Source: Vibrio sp. DW001
GTDB taxonomy: Bacteria > Pseudomonadota > Gammaproteobacteria > Enterobacterales > Vibrionaceae
NCBI RefSeq assembly: GCF_029016285.1
Contig: NZ_CP091975.1
Location: forward strand, 744,001 to 808,000
Reading direction: 5' to 3'
Length of the DNA stretch: 64,000 nt
In this document: one piece after another, positions 8,468 to 18,716 of the stretch
How the letters are laid out: each line of letters opens with the position of its first letter
Position numbering within the stretch: position 1 is the stretch's first letter
Program-made: the position numbers and the translations under genes
Notes under the pieces: generated by a model
Seen by the model: only the letters and a program-made list of their open reading frames with translations
Told to the model about the DNA's origin: nothing
Databases searched by the model: none

Positions 8468-9555
8468 AACAAGTGATGCTTTATTGCCGTTCTGGTTTTG
8501 AGAAAGAGTGTGCAGGTGAGATTCAGGACAAAGCTAATCAACTAGAAATTTTTGGTTTTCCCCGTGTGAAGAAAAACCAAGGTTATGTTCTTTTTGAGTG
8601 TTACCAAGAGGGTGATGCTGAAAATCTGATCAAAAAAATAGACTTTCAGACCCTGATATTTGCTCGTCAAATGTTTGCTGTTGCAACGGAGTTTCAAGCA
8701 CTACCAAGTGATGATCGAATTTCGCCGATATTGACCACGTTAGATGGTATTGACGCTTTTCCGATCTGTGGCGACATACGTATAGAAACACCAGATACAA
8801 ATGAAGCAAAAGAATTGCTTAAATTTTGTCGTAAATTCACGGTTCCTCTTCGTCAAGCGATGAGAGGGAAAGGTCTGCTATACAAAAAAGAGAACACCAA
8901 AAAGCCGATGTTACATATCTGCTTTGTGGCGCCGGGACACTGTTACCTTGGTTATTCATACCCAGATAATAGCTCCGCCTTTTTTATGGGCATTCCTAGG
9001 CTTAAGTTCCCATCGGATGCACCGAGTCGGTCAACCTTAAAGCTGGAAGAAGCGTTCCACGTATTTATTCCAAGAGATGAATGGGATACGCGGTTGGCTC
9101 CAGGTATGTGGGCTGTTGACCTTGGTGCTTGTCCAGGAGGGTGGACGTATCAATTGGTTAAACGTTCTATGTTTGTTCACGCCATTGATAATGGCATGAT
9201 GGCGGATAGCTTGATGGACACGGGGCAGGTCAAACATCACATGGTAGATGGTTTCAAGTTTGAGCCCCAGAAAAAGAATGTGACATGGCTTGTGTGCGAT
9301 ATGATAGAGAAGCCCTCTCGCGTTGCTCAGTTGATGGGAGAGTGGATCATTCGTGGTTTAGCGAAAGAGGCGATATTCAACCTTAAGCTGCCTATGAAAG
9401 GCCGCTATGATGAAGTTTTAGAAGATATTGAGAACCTGAAGCAATTTCTTGAAGAACATGAGGTCAAATATCGACTTCAGGCGAAACATTTATATCACGA
9501 TAGAGAAGAGATCACGGTTCATATTCAATGTTTGTCGAATATTTCACCGAGATAG
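8464..9555 (+). CDS. rlmM: RlmM, 23S rRNA C2498 2'-O-methyltransferase
   Basis: A 363-residue enzyme with an N-terminal THUMP-type RNA-binding part and a C-terminal Rossmann methyltransferase domain: [16 protein letters not shown] forms the SAM-binding loop, VTWLVCDM holds the acidic residue, and [14 protein letters not shown] carries the catalytic lysine of this fold. It uses SAM to methylate the ribose of C2498 in 23S rRNA. The GTG start overlaps the ygdD stop (4 bases), indicating coupled translation in the gcvA operon. Length and motifs match E. coli RlmM (YgdE). Confidence 0.96.
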   Translation: MKQVMLYCRSGFEKECAGEIQDKANQLEIFGFPRVKKNQGYVLFECYQEGDAENLIKKIDFQTLIFARQMFAVATEFQALPSDDRISPILTTLDGIDAFPICGDIRIETPDTNEAKELLKFCRKFTVPLRQAMRGKGLLYKKENTKKPMLHICFVAPGHCYLGYSYPDNSSAFFMGIPRLKFPSDAPSRSTLKLEEAFHVFIPRDEWDTRLAPGMWAVDLGACPGGWTYQLVKRSMFVHAIDNGMMADSLMDTGQVKHHMVDGFKFEPQKKNVTWLVCDMIEKPSRVAQLMGEWIIRGLAKEAIFNLKLPMKGRYDEVLEDIENLKQFLEEHEVKYRLQAKHLYHDREEITVHIQCLSNISPR

Positions 9556-9607
9556 TGTGCGATTAGGTACATGTTGTCTGTTGCTTGGTTCACATTGAAC
9601 TGAGCAA

Positions 9608-10378
9608 CTAATTAGGGGTATATCGAATATCCTGCAAATTAAACCCGAGTTGAACATCGGTTTTGAGTGATGAAATTTGCTTACATATCTTCGCTAGCTC
9701 TATATGTTCTTCAAATTTTTTGCGATATTTTTCGACCAACTCATCTGAATTATAAGCTTCTTCTATACTGCCAAACTGGGTCAATATCTCTTTTGCCGCT
9801 TTTGGTCCAATACCAGGAATACCTGAAACCTGACTGGAGCTGATTCCAGTGAGCCCCCAGTAATCAGAAAGTTGACTGGGTTTAACGCCAAATTCATTCT
9901 CTACAAATGAGGCATCTAACCAACGATGCTGGAAATAATCTCTGATCTGCAATGTAGGCGCCAAAAGTTGACAATAGCCTTTGTCTGTCGAGACGATAGT
10001 GACGGTTTCCCCGTGTTGCGCTACTTTTACAGCAAGTGTTGCCACGAGATCATCCGCTTCATCCCCGTCTGATAGGAGTGAATCAATTCCCAGTTCCCAC
10101 CACGCACCTTGAATGCTGTCTAAGCCTTGTTGTAGCGCTTCTGGCATAGGTTTACGATTTTGTTTATATTTCGGTAGCAGTTTTGCTCTCCATCCCCTGT
10201 CTTGAAGGTGATGGTCGAATACAGCGATGATATGAGTAGGCGTTGATTCTGAAAGAATACGATTGAGGGTTCTTTTGGTGGTTTCTATTGTTCTGGTTAT
10301 GTCATTAGGATCAGGCTGAGCCGAGTGTACTCGCCTTATAAGGTTCAGTGCATCAATAATCACTAGATGTATAGACAT
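9608..10378 (-). CDS. xni: Xni, flap endonuclease-like 5' nuclease
   Basis: A 256-residue protein of the 5'-3' nuclease family: N-terminal PIN-like domain (VIIDALNLIRRVHSAQ, then DGDEADDLVATLA and STDKGYCQLL as acidic metal-site segments) and a helix-hairpin-helix region GLTGISSSQVSGIPGIGPKAA. Xni (YgdG/ExoIX) lacks the polymerase parts of DNA polymerase I and is thought to act on flap or single-stranded 5' ends in DNA repair. An RBS-like GGAAAA precedes the start. It is convergent with rlmM and follows ppnN in the same direction after an 83-base gap holding a hairpin. Confidence 0.94.
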   Translation of the reverse strand: MSIHLVIIDALNLIRRVHSAQPDPNDITRTIETTKRTLNRILSESTPTHIIAVFDHHLQDRGWRAKLLPKYKQNRKPMPEALQQGLDSIQGAWWELGIDSLLSDGDEADDLVATLAVKVAQHGETVTIVSTDKGYCQLLAPTLQIRDYFQHRWLDASFVENEFGVKPSQLSDYWGLTGISSSQVSGIPGIGPKAAKEILTQFGSIEEAYNSDELVEKYRKKFEEHIELAKICKQISSLKTDVQLGFNLQDIRYTPN

Positions 10379-10388
10379 AGTTTTCCAA

Positions 10389-10422
10389 TAGAATAAGGAC
10401 TTACCGTTAAGCCCTTATTCTA
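10389..10422 (-). other. Hairpin between ppnN and xni
   Basis: A near-perfect inverted repeat: TAGAATAAGG with CCTTATTCTA, one mismatch, then CTTA with TAAG, loop four bases. No U-run follows on the minus strand, so it is not a canonical terminator; it sits just before the xni ribosome-binding site. It could be an mRNA stability or attenuation element. Confidence 0.5.
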
Positions 10423-10461
10423 CTCAATTTAGTTAGCTAAGTAACCTCTGATGTTTTTTTC

Positions 10462-11820
10462 TTAATTACCTGCGATTTTATAACATGGGATATATTCCGA
10501 ACCGGGCAACTTCATTCTTTGTTGGGTAACGAAGTCATTGAGCAATTTGTCCATCTTGTCCATTAGTTCTGAATCACCATCGATGATAAATGGGCCGTGT
10601 TCTTCAATCTCTTTTATACCTTCTGCTTTGACATTGCCTGCCACGATGCCTGAAAATGCCTTTCGCAGATTAGACGCAAGGCGCTCTGTTGGCTGATCCA
10701 TGTGCAGATCTAAATTAGCCATATTTTCGTGGGTAGGATCAAAGGGATGTTGGAACTCTGGAGATACGGTTAATGACCAATTATAGCTGTAAGCATCTTC
10801 GGTCGATTGTCTGTGAGCTTTAACATTTGGGATGGCCTCTTTGATAATACGAGCGGCTTTTTCCGGGTCATCGACAACGATTTGATAATGTTTCCGAGCT
10901 TGTTCACCAAGTGTATCACCGACAAACGTATCGATTGAACGGAAGTATGCTTCGCTCTCCTTCGGTCCTGTTAAAACGATAGGAATGGGTTGGTCAGCGT
11001 TATCTGGGTGCATCATTATACCCAGAATATACAAAAGCTCTTCTGCTGTGCCTGGCCCTCCGGGGAAAATCACGATGCCGTGTCCCATTCGAACAAACGC
11101 TTCTAGACGTTTTTCAATATCGGGCATGATAATGAGTTCATTGACGATAGGATTTGGTGGCTCGGCGGCAATAATGGAAGGCTCCGTTAAACCAATATAC
11201 CGTGCTTCATCTTTGCGTTGTTTAGCATGACCGATAGCGGCCCCTTTCATTGGCCCTTCCATTGCTCCGGGCCCACATCCAGTACATATATTTAGGTCCC
11301 GTAATCCTAATTCATGCCCAACCTCTCGCGTATATTGATATTCGTTAGGGTTGATGGAATGGCCGCCCCAACATACGACTAAGTTAGGTTCAATACCGGG
11401 ATGAAGTGCACCCGCATTTCTTAAAATAGCAAAAACCAAATTGGTAATATGTTCGGGGTCATTCTGTTTTTCTCTATGTATTTGAGCAACATGCATATTG
11501 ACATAGACTATATCGCGAAGCACAGAGAATAGATGTTCTTGGATTCCGGTAATAATGGTGCCATCGACAAAGGCATCTTTTGGGGGATCGGTTAGTTCGA
11601 GTTTAATTCCGCGTTCTCGGCTAACCACATCGACATCAAAGGTCTTGTGCTTATCGAGTAACTCTTGAGAATTATCGGTATGGCTACCGGAATTGAGTAC
11701 AGCCAGAGTACAGTTTCGATAAAGTTGATAGAGATCGCTCGTCGCCTCTTTTTTAAGGCGCTTCACTTCTAGTTGAGAAAGTAAATCCATACTGCCGGCT
11801 GGGCTAATATGTGTAATCAT
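10462..11820 (-). CDS. ppnN: PpnN, nucleotide 5'-monophosphate nucleosidase
   Basis: A 452-residue LOG-family nucleosidase. The central domain holds [41 protein letters not shown] and the hallmark [15 protein letters not shown] motif, which binds the nucleotide phosphate. N- and C-terminal extensions match the long YgdH/PpnN type. PpnN cleaves purine and pyrimidine nucleoside monophosphates to base and ribose 5-phosphate; the E. coli enzyme is stimulated by (p)ppGpp. A strong RBS (AAGGAGGATC) precedes the ATG. The gene lies next to xni, as in E. coli. Confidence 0.96.
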   Translation of the reverse strand: MITHISPAGSMDLLSQLEVKRLKKEATSDLYQLYRNCTLAVLNSGSHTDNSQELLDKHKTFDVDVVSRERGIKLELTDPPKDAFVDGTIITGIQEHLFSVLRDIVYVNMHVAQIHREKQNDPEHITNLVFAILRNAGALHPGIEPNLVVCWGGHSINPNEYQYTREVGHELGLRDLNICTGCGPGAMEGPMKGAAIGHAKQRKDEARYIGLTEPSIIAAEPPNPIVNELIIMPDIEKRLEAFVRMGHGIVIFPGGPGTAEELLYILGIMMHPDNADQPIPIVLTGPKESEAYFRSIDTFVGDTLGEQARKHYQIVVDDPEKAARIIKEAIPNVKAHRQSTEDAYSYNWSLTVSPEFQHPFDPTHENMANLDLHMDQPTERLASNLRKAFSGIVAGNVKAEGIKEIEEHGPFIIDGDSELMDKMDKLLNDFVTQQRMKLPGSEYIPCYKIAGN

Positions 11821-12030
11821 ATGATCCTCCTTACGATAGGAAGTATTATTATTGGTAGGTTTTAAACCTGTAGAGACAATATAGGTAACCCTGCAAAAAA
11901 TGTGGTTTAACCTGTTGAAGATTAAGGACTATAGCTTTAACCATATACGTCATTGATGCCGGAGTACAAGTGAAATACAGTTTTTTCTATAAGAATTGGT
12001 TTAAAACAGGAAAAAGAGAGAAGGGTGAGG

Positions 12031-13605
12031 TTACTTGATAACTATTTGATTACTGCCTTTGCGCTTGGATTCATTAAGTAGAAGATTTAATCGATCCAAT
12101 ACTTCTTCTGGCGTATCGGTATCTCTTAAAGATGTACATGCTGCTGATGCTGTCACACTGATACTTTGATCTCTGAACTTAAAGGGGAGTCGGCTAATAT
12201 ATAGTTGAATTTTTTCAATAAGCGCGCGGCTCTCTTTCATTTCGATATCAGGAAGAATCAAGATAAACTCTTCACCAGAGAAACGAGCAACGATATCGAT
12301 GTCCCTTGCTTCTTTTGTAATGGTACGAGCAATGATTTTGAGTGCTTTATCACCAGCAGTATAGCCAAAGCTGTCATTGATCGATTTGAAGTTATCGATA
12401 TCGAGAAGAACAAGGCAAATTTTGTTTTGTGCGCGAATCCATTTGTGATATTCAAGTTCGAGTTTTTCAAGGAATGCTGTTCGGTTGAATACTTTAGTCA
12501 AAGGATCGATGAGGATGCGTTTTGCTTGATCATCTAAGCGGCGTCGATGATCCTGAGTTAACTCGTACAACCCTTCCATTTGACGACCATTGTGTTGCAT
12601 TCTTTCAATGACAGAACTTTCTCTTTGTTCGTTGTGCTTTAGGCGTTCAGTCAGCATGGTGATTTGGTCGAGCAATGGTTTTACTGCCGATTTTGCGCTT
12701 TTGAGATCGACGGCTTTATCTAATGCTTCTTGGCTTTCGTTGGAGATATCCAGTAGCTGTGTTGCCATCTGTTTTCGATGCTCTGAATAGGCATAGGTTT
12801 GCTCAGTATTTTGGTTTGAGCTTTTGATGACATTACTTAGTGAGTTGTTAACTTGAGTTAAGAACAGTTCGGATGTCTTGCGTTCGTAATGCGTACCTTC
12901 AATGACCAGTTTGAGTATCTGTAAGGTAAGTTCTATGAGTGCTTCAGTACCGACACCAACCAATAATTTGATTCGAATATCATTGAGTAAATCACCAGAT
13001 TCGCCATCAAAATCAAGCTCACTGATTAGATGTTGTAACTCTTCAGCTAGCTTGTTAAGCAGTTCTTGATTGACTTCGGGTGCTTTTTGTAACGAATGAG
13101 TACTACTCGACGTAATGATCTTGATGGCTCTTTCATAGATAGTGAGTAGTCGAGTGGCTTGGTCAAGCTGGTTATGATTTTTTATTGACGGAAAACTCAA
13201 TAAATTTCTTAGATCACGTTTAAGTTGGGCGGGTAGCCCAGGTATGCGTTGCAGCGTTTCGCCGCTATGTCTTACTCTGTCGTCTAGATGAATTTTCTGT
13301 TTTTCCATTGTATTACTGTTTTGTTTGAGCATGCGCTCGAGAACGGCCAAGCGAGGAATCAACTTAGATATATCTTGCTGTTGTTGAAAAGCGGCTTTCA
13401 ACGATGAGACGGCGGCATCAAGTTCAACATTGTACCCCATACACGCGGTACTTAAGTTTGTCACAACCCTTTTCAGGACTTGCGCTTCCCTCGAATGCTT
13501 GAATGAGGCATCTCGGTGTTTAAGTCTTGCTTCTTCTAATTGTAATTTAAATTGGTCGATCTGCTTGAGAATTTCTTGCCGACCTGCAAGATTTAGTTCA
13601 CTCAT
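12031..13605 (-). CDS. Cytosolic GGDEF diguanylate cyclase with helical N-terminus
   Basis: A 524-residue protein without membrane segments. Residues 1-360 are long charged helices with probable coiled coils; residues about 365-520 are a GGDEF domain (DPLTKVFNR, LLDIDNFKSINDSFG, RFSGEEF). The active-site loop reads SGEEF at 443-447 instead of GGEEF. The metal-binding Asp402 is present, and an RxxD inhibitory site (Arg434-Asp437) sits five residues before the loop, as in feedback-inhibited enzymes. It probably makes cyclic di-GMP from two GTP. Activity is likely but not certain because the first glycine is changed; SGDEF-type enzymes can be active. It ends 210 bases upstream of ppnN. Confidence 0.88.
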   Translation of the reverse strand: MSELNLAGRQEILKQIDQFKLQLEEARLKHRDASFKHSREAQVLKRVVTNLSTACMGYNVELDAAVSSLKAAFQQQQDISKLIPRLAVLERMLKQNSNTMEKQKIHLDDRVRHSGETLQRIPGLPAQLKRDLRNLLSFPSIKNHNQLDQATRLLTIYERAIKIITSSSTHSLQKAPEVNQELLNKLAEELQHLISELDFDGESGDLLNDIRIKLLVGVGTEALIELTLQILKLVIEGTHYERKTSELFLTQVNNSLSNVIKSSNQNTEQTYAYSEHRKQMATQLLDISNESQEALDKAVDLKSAKSAVKPLLDQITMLTERLKHNEQRESSVIERMQHNGRQMEGLYELTQDHRRRLDDQAKRILIDPLTKVFNRTAFLEKLELEYHKWIRAQNKICLVLLDIDNFKSINDSFGYTAGDKALKIIARTITKEARDIDIVARFSGEEFILILPDIEMKESRALIEKIQLYISRLPFKFRDQSISVTASAACTSLRDTDTPEEVLDRLNLLLNESKRKGSNQIVIK

Positions 13606-13709
13606 ATATTAAGTAGATGGCGCACATTGGTCCTTGGAGTAATACATCTAAATGATAATAACAAAAATAACTAGCAGGTCATTCAAATTATCGTACAACA
13701 ACCAGTAAA

Positions 13710-15980
13710 TTATTCAATGATACTTAATTTTATGATGTTGTCCTCAATTTTATCACTAGAATCAATTTTTATTAGGCCGTTTTCGATAGCGGAAAGGCAT
13801 GCAGACCGAATATCGTTACTGGCAAAGCTCGCAGCGGGTGCATTTTCTATTGCTCTTAAACAGACCCATTGATTTCCACCATGTTGGTGGTTTTGTAATC
13901 GGGCAAGGTTAGAAGCCATTAATAATATATCTAATAACTCTTTGTCGTTTATAGCAGTATAGGCTCTGGGTAAAAATGGATAGTCGGCAATACCAGCTCT
14001 AATAGTTCTATCAAGTAACTTTTCAGATTTAAATTCTTTTACCCAATTATTTATTTGTTCAAATAATTGGCTGGCCGTTTTATTTGGGTTGGTGTTTGGT
14101 TCAACATATAAAAACATACCGTCAGCAAAATGATAAAGCCTTGCTGGGCTGTCCAGTTTTGTCTTAATGAATGCCCCAAATTCTGCTTCGAGCTGAAGAC
14201 CGGCATTGTAACCTTGTTGAAGGTAAGCGGTTCTTAAACTTGGTAACTCAATCATGATAAAACGGAGTTTATCGTGTAGAGGTTCATTGATCAGTTCGCC
14301 CGTTTTCCACTGTTCAAAGTTGGCACTACTTTGCTCTAGCGAGGAGGGTAATTTTACATTTAATAGTCGGAAGTTACGTAAGCCAGAACGAGGGTGCGTA
14401 TAGTGGTCATTGTAAAGGTCATTTAGTTGGTTTCTCATTCTTCTATTCACAATACCTCGTCGAACAAAAAGTATTAAAATGAGCAATGAAATAGCAAATA
14501 ATGTTGTACTTGCATATTTAAAACGCGCTTGCTTTTCATTGCTTTTTTGCAGCAATTTTGATTGGTCTTTATAATGTAAAGATTGCTCGATAAATAGTTT
14601 TTGTTCTCTAAAATCATTTTCTGAGATAGTTAATAATTGTTGCTGTTTAGCGGTTATTAATTGGTCATATTTTTTGCCACTACTAAATGCTTCAGAATAA
14701 TTATTTAAATATTCATATGTTTTTGTAAGAAGAAGATACGCATGGAGCTGAATATTGCTATCGTCTATTTTTTGGCCAATTAAAAGCGCTTTTTTTGTTA
14801 GGAATAAGCTTTTATCAATATTGGTTTTCAAAAACTCTAATTCAGCACCAAGTAAAAAAGAGGTGGCCATTAAGTTGTCTATTTTTGCATAGGCCAGTAA
14901 TTCGTTTGCTCGTTGCAGATATTGTTCTGTAAGAGGGTAGTTATAAAGCTGAAGATAAGTTTTTGCTAAATCCAATCGTAATTGAATAATTTCTGCCGTA
15001 TTTCTATTTACCGCATCGGTGTCTAGTACGTTGAAGTAATGAACCAGTGCGAGGTTGTATCGGCCTTGAGAGTAGTAGATATCAGCCATGTTTTTGAGAA
15101 TATCGGCTAGATTACTTGAGCTCTCGTAGTTGTCGTAAAAATCGGCGGCCTGAGATAGATGCTCTAACGCTTTATCTAGAACCGATTTTTTAATGAACAG
15201 ATCGGCGATGATACGGTTTATCTTTGCTAACAAGACCGGTTTGTCTTTCTCGATGGCGGACCAATAAGCCGATAGTAATTGATAAAGAGCCTGATTATAA
15301 TTCTCATTGGTTAAATAGTATTCACCCAAGATAATCTGATGTTTTATTAATAGCTCTTCTTGATCAAGTTTGATTAGCAAGTTATTTGCTTGAGAAAAGT
15401 AATCAAGAGCCAGCGTATTGTTTTGTAGTGATATGGCGATTTCTGCTTTTAACATCAGTAACTGGTACTTTAGCTCCGTGACCGAAATGGTGTGTTCACT
15501 ATTTTCTAACTTCTCTTCAACGTTTGTTATCAGTGGGGTTATCTTGTGCTCATCCTGGGTCAGTCGCCACAGTAAAGTGGCTTTTAACAATTGAATTTTT
15601 AGCACCTGATTAGGCAGGTTATAGGTTTTGGCAAGCGTTTCTGCCTGTTCAATACTGATTATTGACCCCCTAGAATCACCCAAAATGTACTTTGCTTTTG
15701 AAATAATTTGCAGTGCCTTAATACTGGTAATAGGCGTACGGACAGCATTATCGGTAGACTGCTTTTGGATCTGCTCTTGGCTCTTCTCGGTTAACGTTCT
15801 TGCGCTAAGAAATTGTTGAGCGATTTTTTTTGAACGCTCAGGAACAATTTCGATCAGTTTTTCTGCTTCTTCTAAAAGGGTTGTTGTGGCCCCTTCAGCA
15901 AGTGCTGCCGTTCCATACAGAATGGTGGTACACAACAATACAGTCGAAATAATGAATCTAGAAAATGCAGATATTGACAT
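13710..15980 (-). CDS. Signal-peptide TPR protein with membrane helix and degenerate GGDEF domain
   Basis: A 756-residue protein. It begins with a signal peptide (cleavage near ALAEG, about residue 28), followed by many TPR-like helical repeats (about 45-440; for example YNQALYQLLSAYWSA, YNLALVHYFNVL), a membrane helix at about 490-510 followed by RRGIVNRRMRN, and a cytoplasmic C-terminal domain of about 200 residues. That domain has the GGDEF fold outline (HPRSGLRNFRLLN; RLYHFADGMFLYVE) but ADGMF replaces GGDEF, so it is presumably catalytically dead. The likely role is sensing or scaffolding through periplasmic TPRs. It is read in the same direction as the adjacent diguanylate cyclase gene. 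Confidence 0.75.
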   Translation of the reverse strand: MSISAFSRFIISTVLLCTTILYGTAALAEGATTTLLEEAEKLIEIVPERSKKIAQQFLSARTLTEKSQEQIQKQSTDNAVRTPITSIKALQIISKAKYILGDSRGSIISIEQAETLAKTYNLPNQVLKIQLLKATLLWRLTQDEHKITPLITNVEEKLENSEHTISVTELKYQLLMLKAEIAISLQNNTLALDYFSQANNLLIKLDQEELLIKHQIILGEYYLTNENYNQALYQLLSAYWSAIEKDKPVLLAKINRIIADLFIKKSVLDKALEHLSQAADFYDNYESSSNLADILKNMADIYYSQGRYNLALVHYFNVLDTDAVNRNTAEIIQLRLDLAKTYLQLYNYPLTEQYLQRANELLAYAKIDNLMATSFLLGAELEFLKTNIDKSLFLTKKALLIGQKIDDSNIQLHAYLLLTKTYEYLNNYSEAFSSGKKYDQLITAKQQQLLTISENDFREQKLFIEQSLHYKDQSKLLQKSNEKQARFKYASTTLFAISLLILILFVRRGIVNRRMRNQLNDLYNDHYTHPRSGLRNFRLLNVKLPSSLEQSSANFEQWKTGELINEPLHDKLRFIMIELPSLRTAYLQQGYNAGLQLEAEFGAFIKTKLDSPARLYHFADGMFLYVEPNTNPNKTASQLFEQINNWVKEFKSEKLLDRTIRAGIADYPFLPRAYTAINDKELLDILLMASNLARLQNHQHGGNQWVCLRAIENAPAASFASNDIRSACLSAIENGLIKIDSSDKIEDNIIKLSIIE

Positions 15981-16004
15981 TAGTTTGTTTCACACCTTGT
16001 TAAG

Positions 16005-16850
16005 CTATTGGCGAGCTAATCTATGATTGTGTTGTGGTGCTGACGATTCTGACGAACGGTATGGGTTGATATCCAATCCACCTCGACGCGTATAACGTGC
16101 ACATACTGTTAGATAATCTGGAGAGCAATATCGAGTAATATCCATAAAGATTCTTTCTACACACTGTTCGTGAAACTCATTGTGTTCTCTAAATGAGACG
16201 AGATACCTTAATAGTGCTTCTCTATCGATTCTTTTACCCGTGTATTTAACCTCTACGCTGCCCCAGTCTGGTTGATTGGTAATCAAGCAATTCGATTTTA
16301 AAAGATGACTGTGTAACGTTTCGGTTATCTGTTCGTTTGAAATAGACCCTTTTAAAAACTCAGGATTAAATTGATAGTCGGTCACTTCAATATCTTGATC
16401 ATCAATACATTCCCCGTCCATAGTGTGAATGGGTTGATTTGCGAATGACGACAAAGGGTTGAGAACTACTTGAACCGTTTCACCTGCACAAGCTGACAGG
16501 TCTTTTTCTAGTGTTTCCGTTACCTTATCCCAATTTGCAAACGGTGTCTGATTGAAACTGTTTAAATAGAGTTTGAAGGACTTCGATTCGATGAGGTTCA
16601 AACTGGTCGCAGGAATAGAGACATCGCCTATGGCAACTTGTGGAAGTCCTTTGTTGTTAAGCCAAGATAGCTCATAGAGTGTCCATACGTCGCAACCCTT
16701 AAAAGGAAGGTCATTTGTCAGGTTGAGATCATCTCGATTTAGGCTTCTTGGGACTGGTTGCAGTAATGTAGAGTCATACTGTTGACGGTATTCTGTTTTT
16801 TGTCCAAGAGTTAAGCCAACAAGTTCTGCGGAATTTGAATATTTGCTCAT
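16005..16850 (-). CDS. queF: QueF, NADPH-dependent 7-cyano-7-deazaguanine reductase
   Basis: A 281-residue long-form QueF. It reduces preQ0 to preQ1 in queuosine biosynthesis for tRNA wobble positions. Visible motifs are [15 protein letters not shown] (the QueF NADPH-binding signature), [12 protein letters not shown] with the catalytic cysteine, and [13 protein letters not shown] with the nucleobase-binding His-Glu. The start was set at ATG 16850 ([17 protein letters not shown]), matching family N-termini; an upstream in-frame ATG would add four residues. It is divergent from syd, and the queF-syd pair is conserved in enterics. Confidence 0.96.
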   Translation of the reverse strand: MSKYSNSAELVGLTLGQKTEYRQQYDSTLLQPVPRSLNRDDLNLTNDLPFKGCDVWTLYELSWLNNKGLPQVAIGDVSIPATSLNLIESKSFKLYLNSFNQTPFANWDKVTETLEKDLSACAGETVQVVLNPLSSFANQPIHTMDGECIDDQDIEVTDYQFNPEFLKGSISNEQITETLHSHLLKSNCLITNQPDWGSVEVKYTGKRIDREALLRYLVSFREHNEFHEQCVERIFMDITRYCSPDYLTVCARYTRRGGLDINPYRSSESSAPQHNHRLARQ

Positions 16851-16934
16851 ACTAAAATGCATTTATCGATTAGAATAACTAAGATTCTACTTAATCGCGT
16901 ATACGCTGTCATTAACTCAAGTCAAGGAGGCTAC

Positions 16935-17480
16935 ATGACACAACCTGTGGCGGATGCTTTGCATCACTTTTCTGTTCAGTATAAACAAGCCTGGCAAGAT
17001 AAATATCAAACATTACCTATGAATGAAGAACTCGTCGGGTTGGTTTCTCCCTGTGTGGACAAAAACATGGGCGGTGCGGTTTATTGGCAGTCAGTTCAAC
17101 GAGACGAAATGGCTGATTTTGCTAACGTGGAAAATGGCATTGAAATTGATTTACATGACGACATAAAAACATTTTATGGTTGTCAGTATAGTGCTGATAT
17201 GGAGGCCAACTGGCAAGATAAGCCATTTACTCTGCTGCAAGTTTGGAGCGATGAAGATTATACTCGCTTACAAGAAAACATACTGGGTCATCTAGTGACA
17301 CAAAGGCGACTGAAGTTGAAACCCACGGTATTTATTGGGGTGACTGACGCCGAATTGGACGTTATTTCTATCTGTAATATTAGCGGAAATGTCATATTGG
17401 AAAGATTGGGAACAGATAAGCGTGATGTCTTAGCGCAAACGGTGACTGAATTCTTGACTGACATTGTACCAGAGGTATAG
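16935..17480 (+). CDS. syd: Syd, SecY-interacting protein
   Basis: A 181-residue cytosolic protein of the Syd family. It contains the family stretches [18 protein letters not shown], the acidic [28 protein letters not shown] and [24 protein letters not shown]. Syd binds the cytoplasmic face of SecY and checks the integrity of the SecYEG translocon. ATG at 16935 follows a near-perfect AAGGAGG four bases upstream; a longer reading from 16857 lacks that support. It is followed four bases later by a zinc-ribbon gene, so the two are likely one transcript. Confidence 0.95.
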   Translation: MTQPVADALHHFSVQYKQAWQDKYQTLPMNEELVGLVSPCVDKNMGGAVYWQSVQRDEMADFANVENGIEIDLHDDIKTFYGCQYSADMEANWQDKPFTLLQVWSDEDYTRLQENILGHLVTQRRLKLKPTVFIGVTDAELDVISICNISGNVILERLGTDKRDVLAQTVTEFLTDIVPEV

Positions 17481-17484
17481 CAAG

Positions 17485-18261
17485 ATGATTGTTGCTGAAT
17501 TACAGTTCGAATGCTTTGACAACACGACGGTTTCTGCGGTCGACAAAGGCGTAAATAGCCTGATGGAGGCGCTTCGGTATAACGGTCAGATCCTTGGGAG
17601 AGAGTTTCCTATCGTCATGGGTGATGGGGTGTTTTATGTAAGAGCTGTTTGTCCTGAAGAGGAGAGTCTTCATCCTGATAACCACTCTGATTACGTTAAT
17701 GTTTGTATAAAGGCGTTATCTGAAGCGAGTCTGTTGTCCCCTAAGGTTCGCTTGGTAGGAAGAGATTTAAACTCTGAAGAGGCTGCAGAGCAAGAGACAC
17801 CAAACTGGCAAGTCTTGTACACAACCTATGTTCATACCTGTTCTCCACTACGAAGTGGGGAGACGCTTTTACCCATCCCACTTTATAGAAACCCAGCAAC
17901 GTTAAATGGCGATCACAAAGCGGTTATTAAATGGCAAACAGAATGGCAAGCCTGCGATGAATTGCAGATGGCAGGTGGTTGCAAGGCTGAACATGCCGCC
18001 CTTGCAGAAATTACCCAGACTAATAGTGATCTATTCCGTCGAGGGTGGGATATAAGAGGCCGTATTGAATATCTAACTCAAATTCCGACTTACTACTATC
18101 TGTACCGAGTTGGCGGTAAGGGGCTTAAAGAGGAAAGAGAAAGAAGGTGTCCGAAATGCGGGGGAGAGTGGCTTTTGGATAACCCATTGCATGATGTGTT
18201 TTATTTTAAATGCGACAAATGCCGCATTGTATCTAATATCAGCTGGGATCAATTGAAGTAG
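17485..18261 (+). CDS. DUF2310 zinc-ribbon protein
   Basis: A 258-residue protein of the DUF2310 family, described as zinc-ribbon-containing and possibly nucleic-acid binding. The C-terminus carries two CxxC knuckles, CPKCGGEW and CDKCRI, 21 residues apart, which would bind one zinc. The rest (VAELQFECFDN, WQTEWQACDELQMAG, GRIEYLTQIPTYYYLYR) is conserved but without known catalytic motifs. The start at 17485 has AGAGG nine bases upstream and lies four bases after the syd stop. The convergent neighbour is a DUF188 gene. The function is unknown. Confidence 0.85.
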   Translation: MIVAELQFECFDNTTVSAVDKGVNSLMEALRYNGQILGREFPIVMGDGVFYVRAVCPEEESLHPDNHSDYVNVCIKALSEASLLSPKVRLVGRDLNSEEAAEQETPNWQVLYTTYVHTCSPLRSGETLLPIPLYRNPATLNGDHKAVIKWQTEWQACDELQMAGGCKAEHAALAEITQTNSDLFRRGWDIRGRIEYLTQIPTYYYLYRVGGKGLKEERERRCPKCGGEWLLDNPLHDVFYFKCDKCRIVSNISWDQLK

Positions 18262-18272
18262 CGGATTTAAGA

Positions 18273-18716
18273 CTATCGTTTCGCTAATACTCTATCCAAA
18301 TGATTAGCGAATTCTCTTCGATCTGTTTGAGACAGCGCGCTTGGTCCGCCTGTTTGAATGCCACTAGAACGCATGGTATCCATAAAATCTCGAATATTTA
18401 ATCGAGCCTTTATCGTTTCCTTGGTGTACAGCTCACCTCTGGGGCTAAGGGCAAGCGCACCTTTGGTGATGACTTCATCCGCCAAAGGAATATCTGAGGT
18501 AATGATTAGGTCACCTTTTTCTACAAGTCGAACAATTTCGTTGTCCGCCACATCAAATCCACTTTCTACCTGAATGGATTTGATGTTTACGCGCGTCGGT
18601 ACCGGTACTCTATGGTTTGCCACAAATATGCATTCAACGCCGGTTCTTTCTGCGGCTCTAAATAGTGTTTCCCTAATAACTTTAGGGCAGGCATCAGCAT
18701 CAACCCATATCTTCAT
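18273..18716 (-). CDS. YaiI/YqxD family protein (DUF188, PIN-like fold)
   Basis: A 147-residue UPF0178/DUF188 protein: [54 protein letters not shown] and the C-terminal [21 protein letters not shown]. Conserved aspartates in the first and third motifs resemble a PIN nuclease metal site, so a nuclease role is possible but unproven. Its start overlaps the stop of the upstream 93-residue gene by 4 bases, so both are in one operon. It converges with the DUF2310 gene with an 11-base gap. Confidence 0.9.
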   Translation of the reverse strand: MKIWVDADACPKVIRETLFRAAERTGVECIFVANHRVPVPTRVNIKSIQVESGFDVADNEIVRLVEKGDLIITSDIPLADEVITKGALALSPRGELYTKETIKARLNIRDFMDTMRSSGIQTGGPSALSQTDRREFANHLDRVLAKR

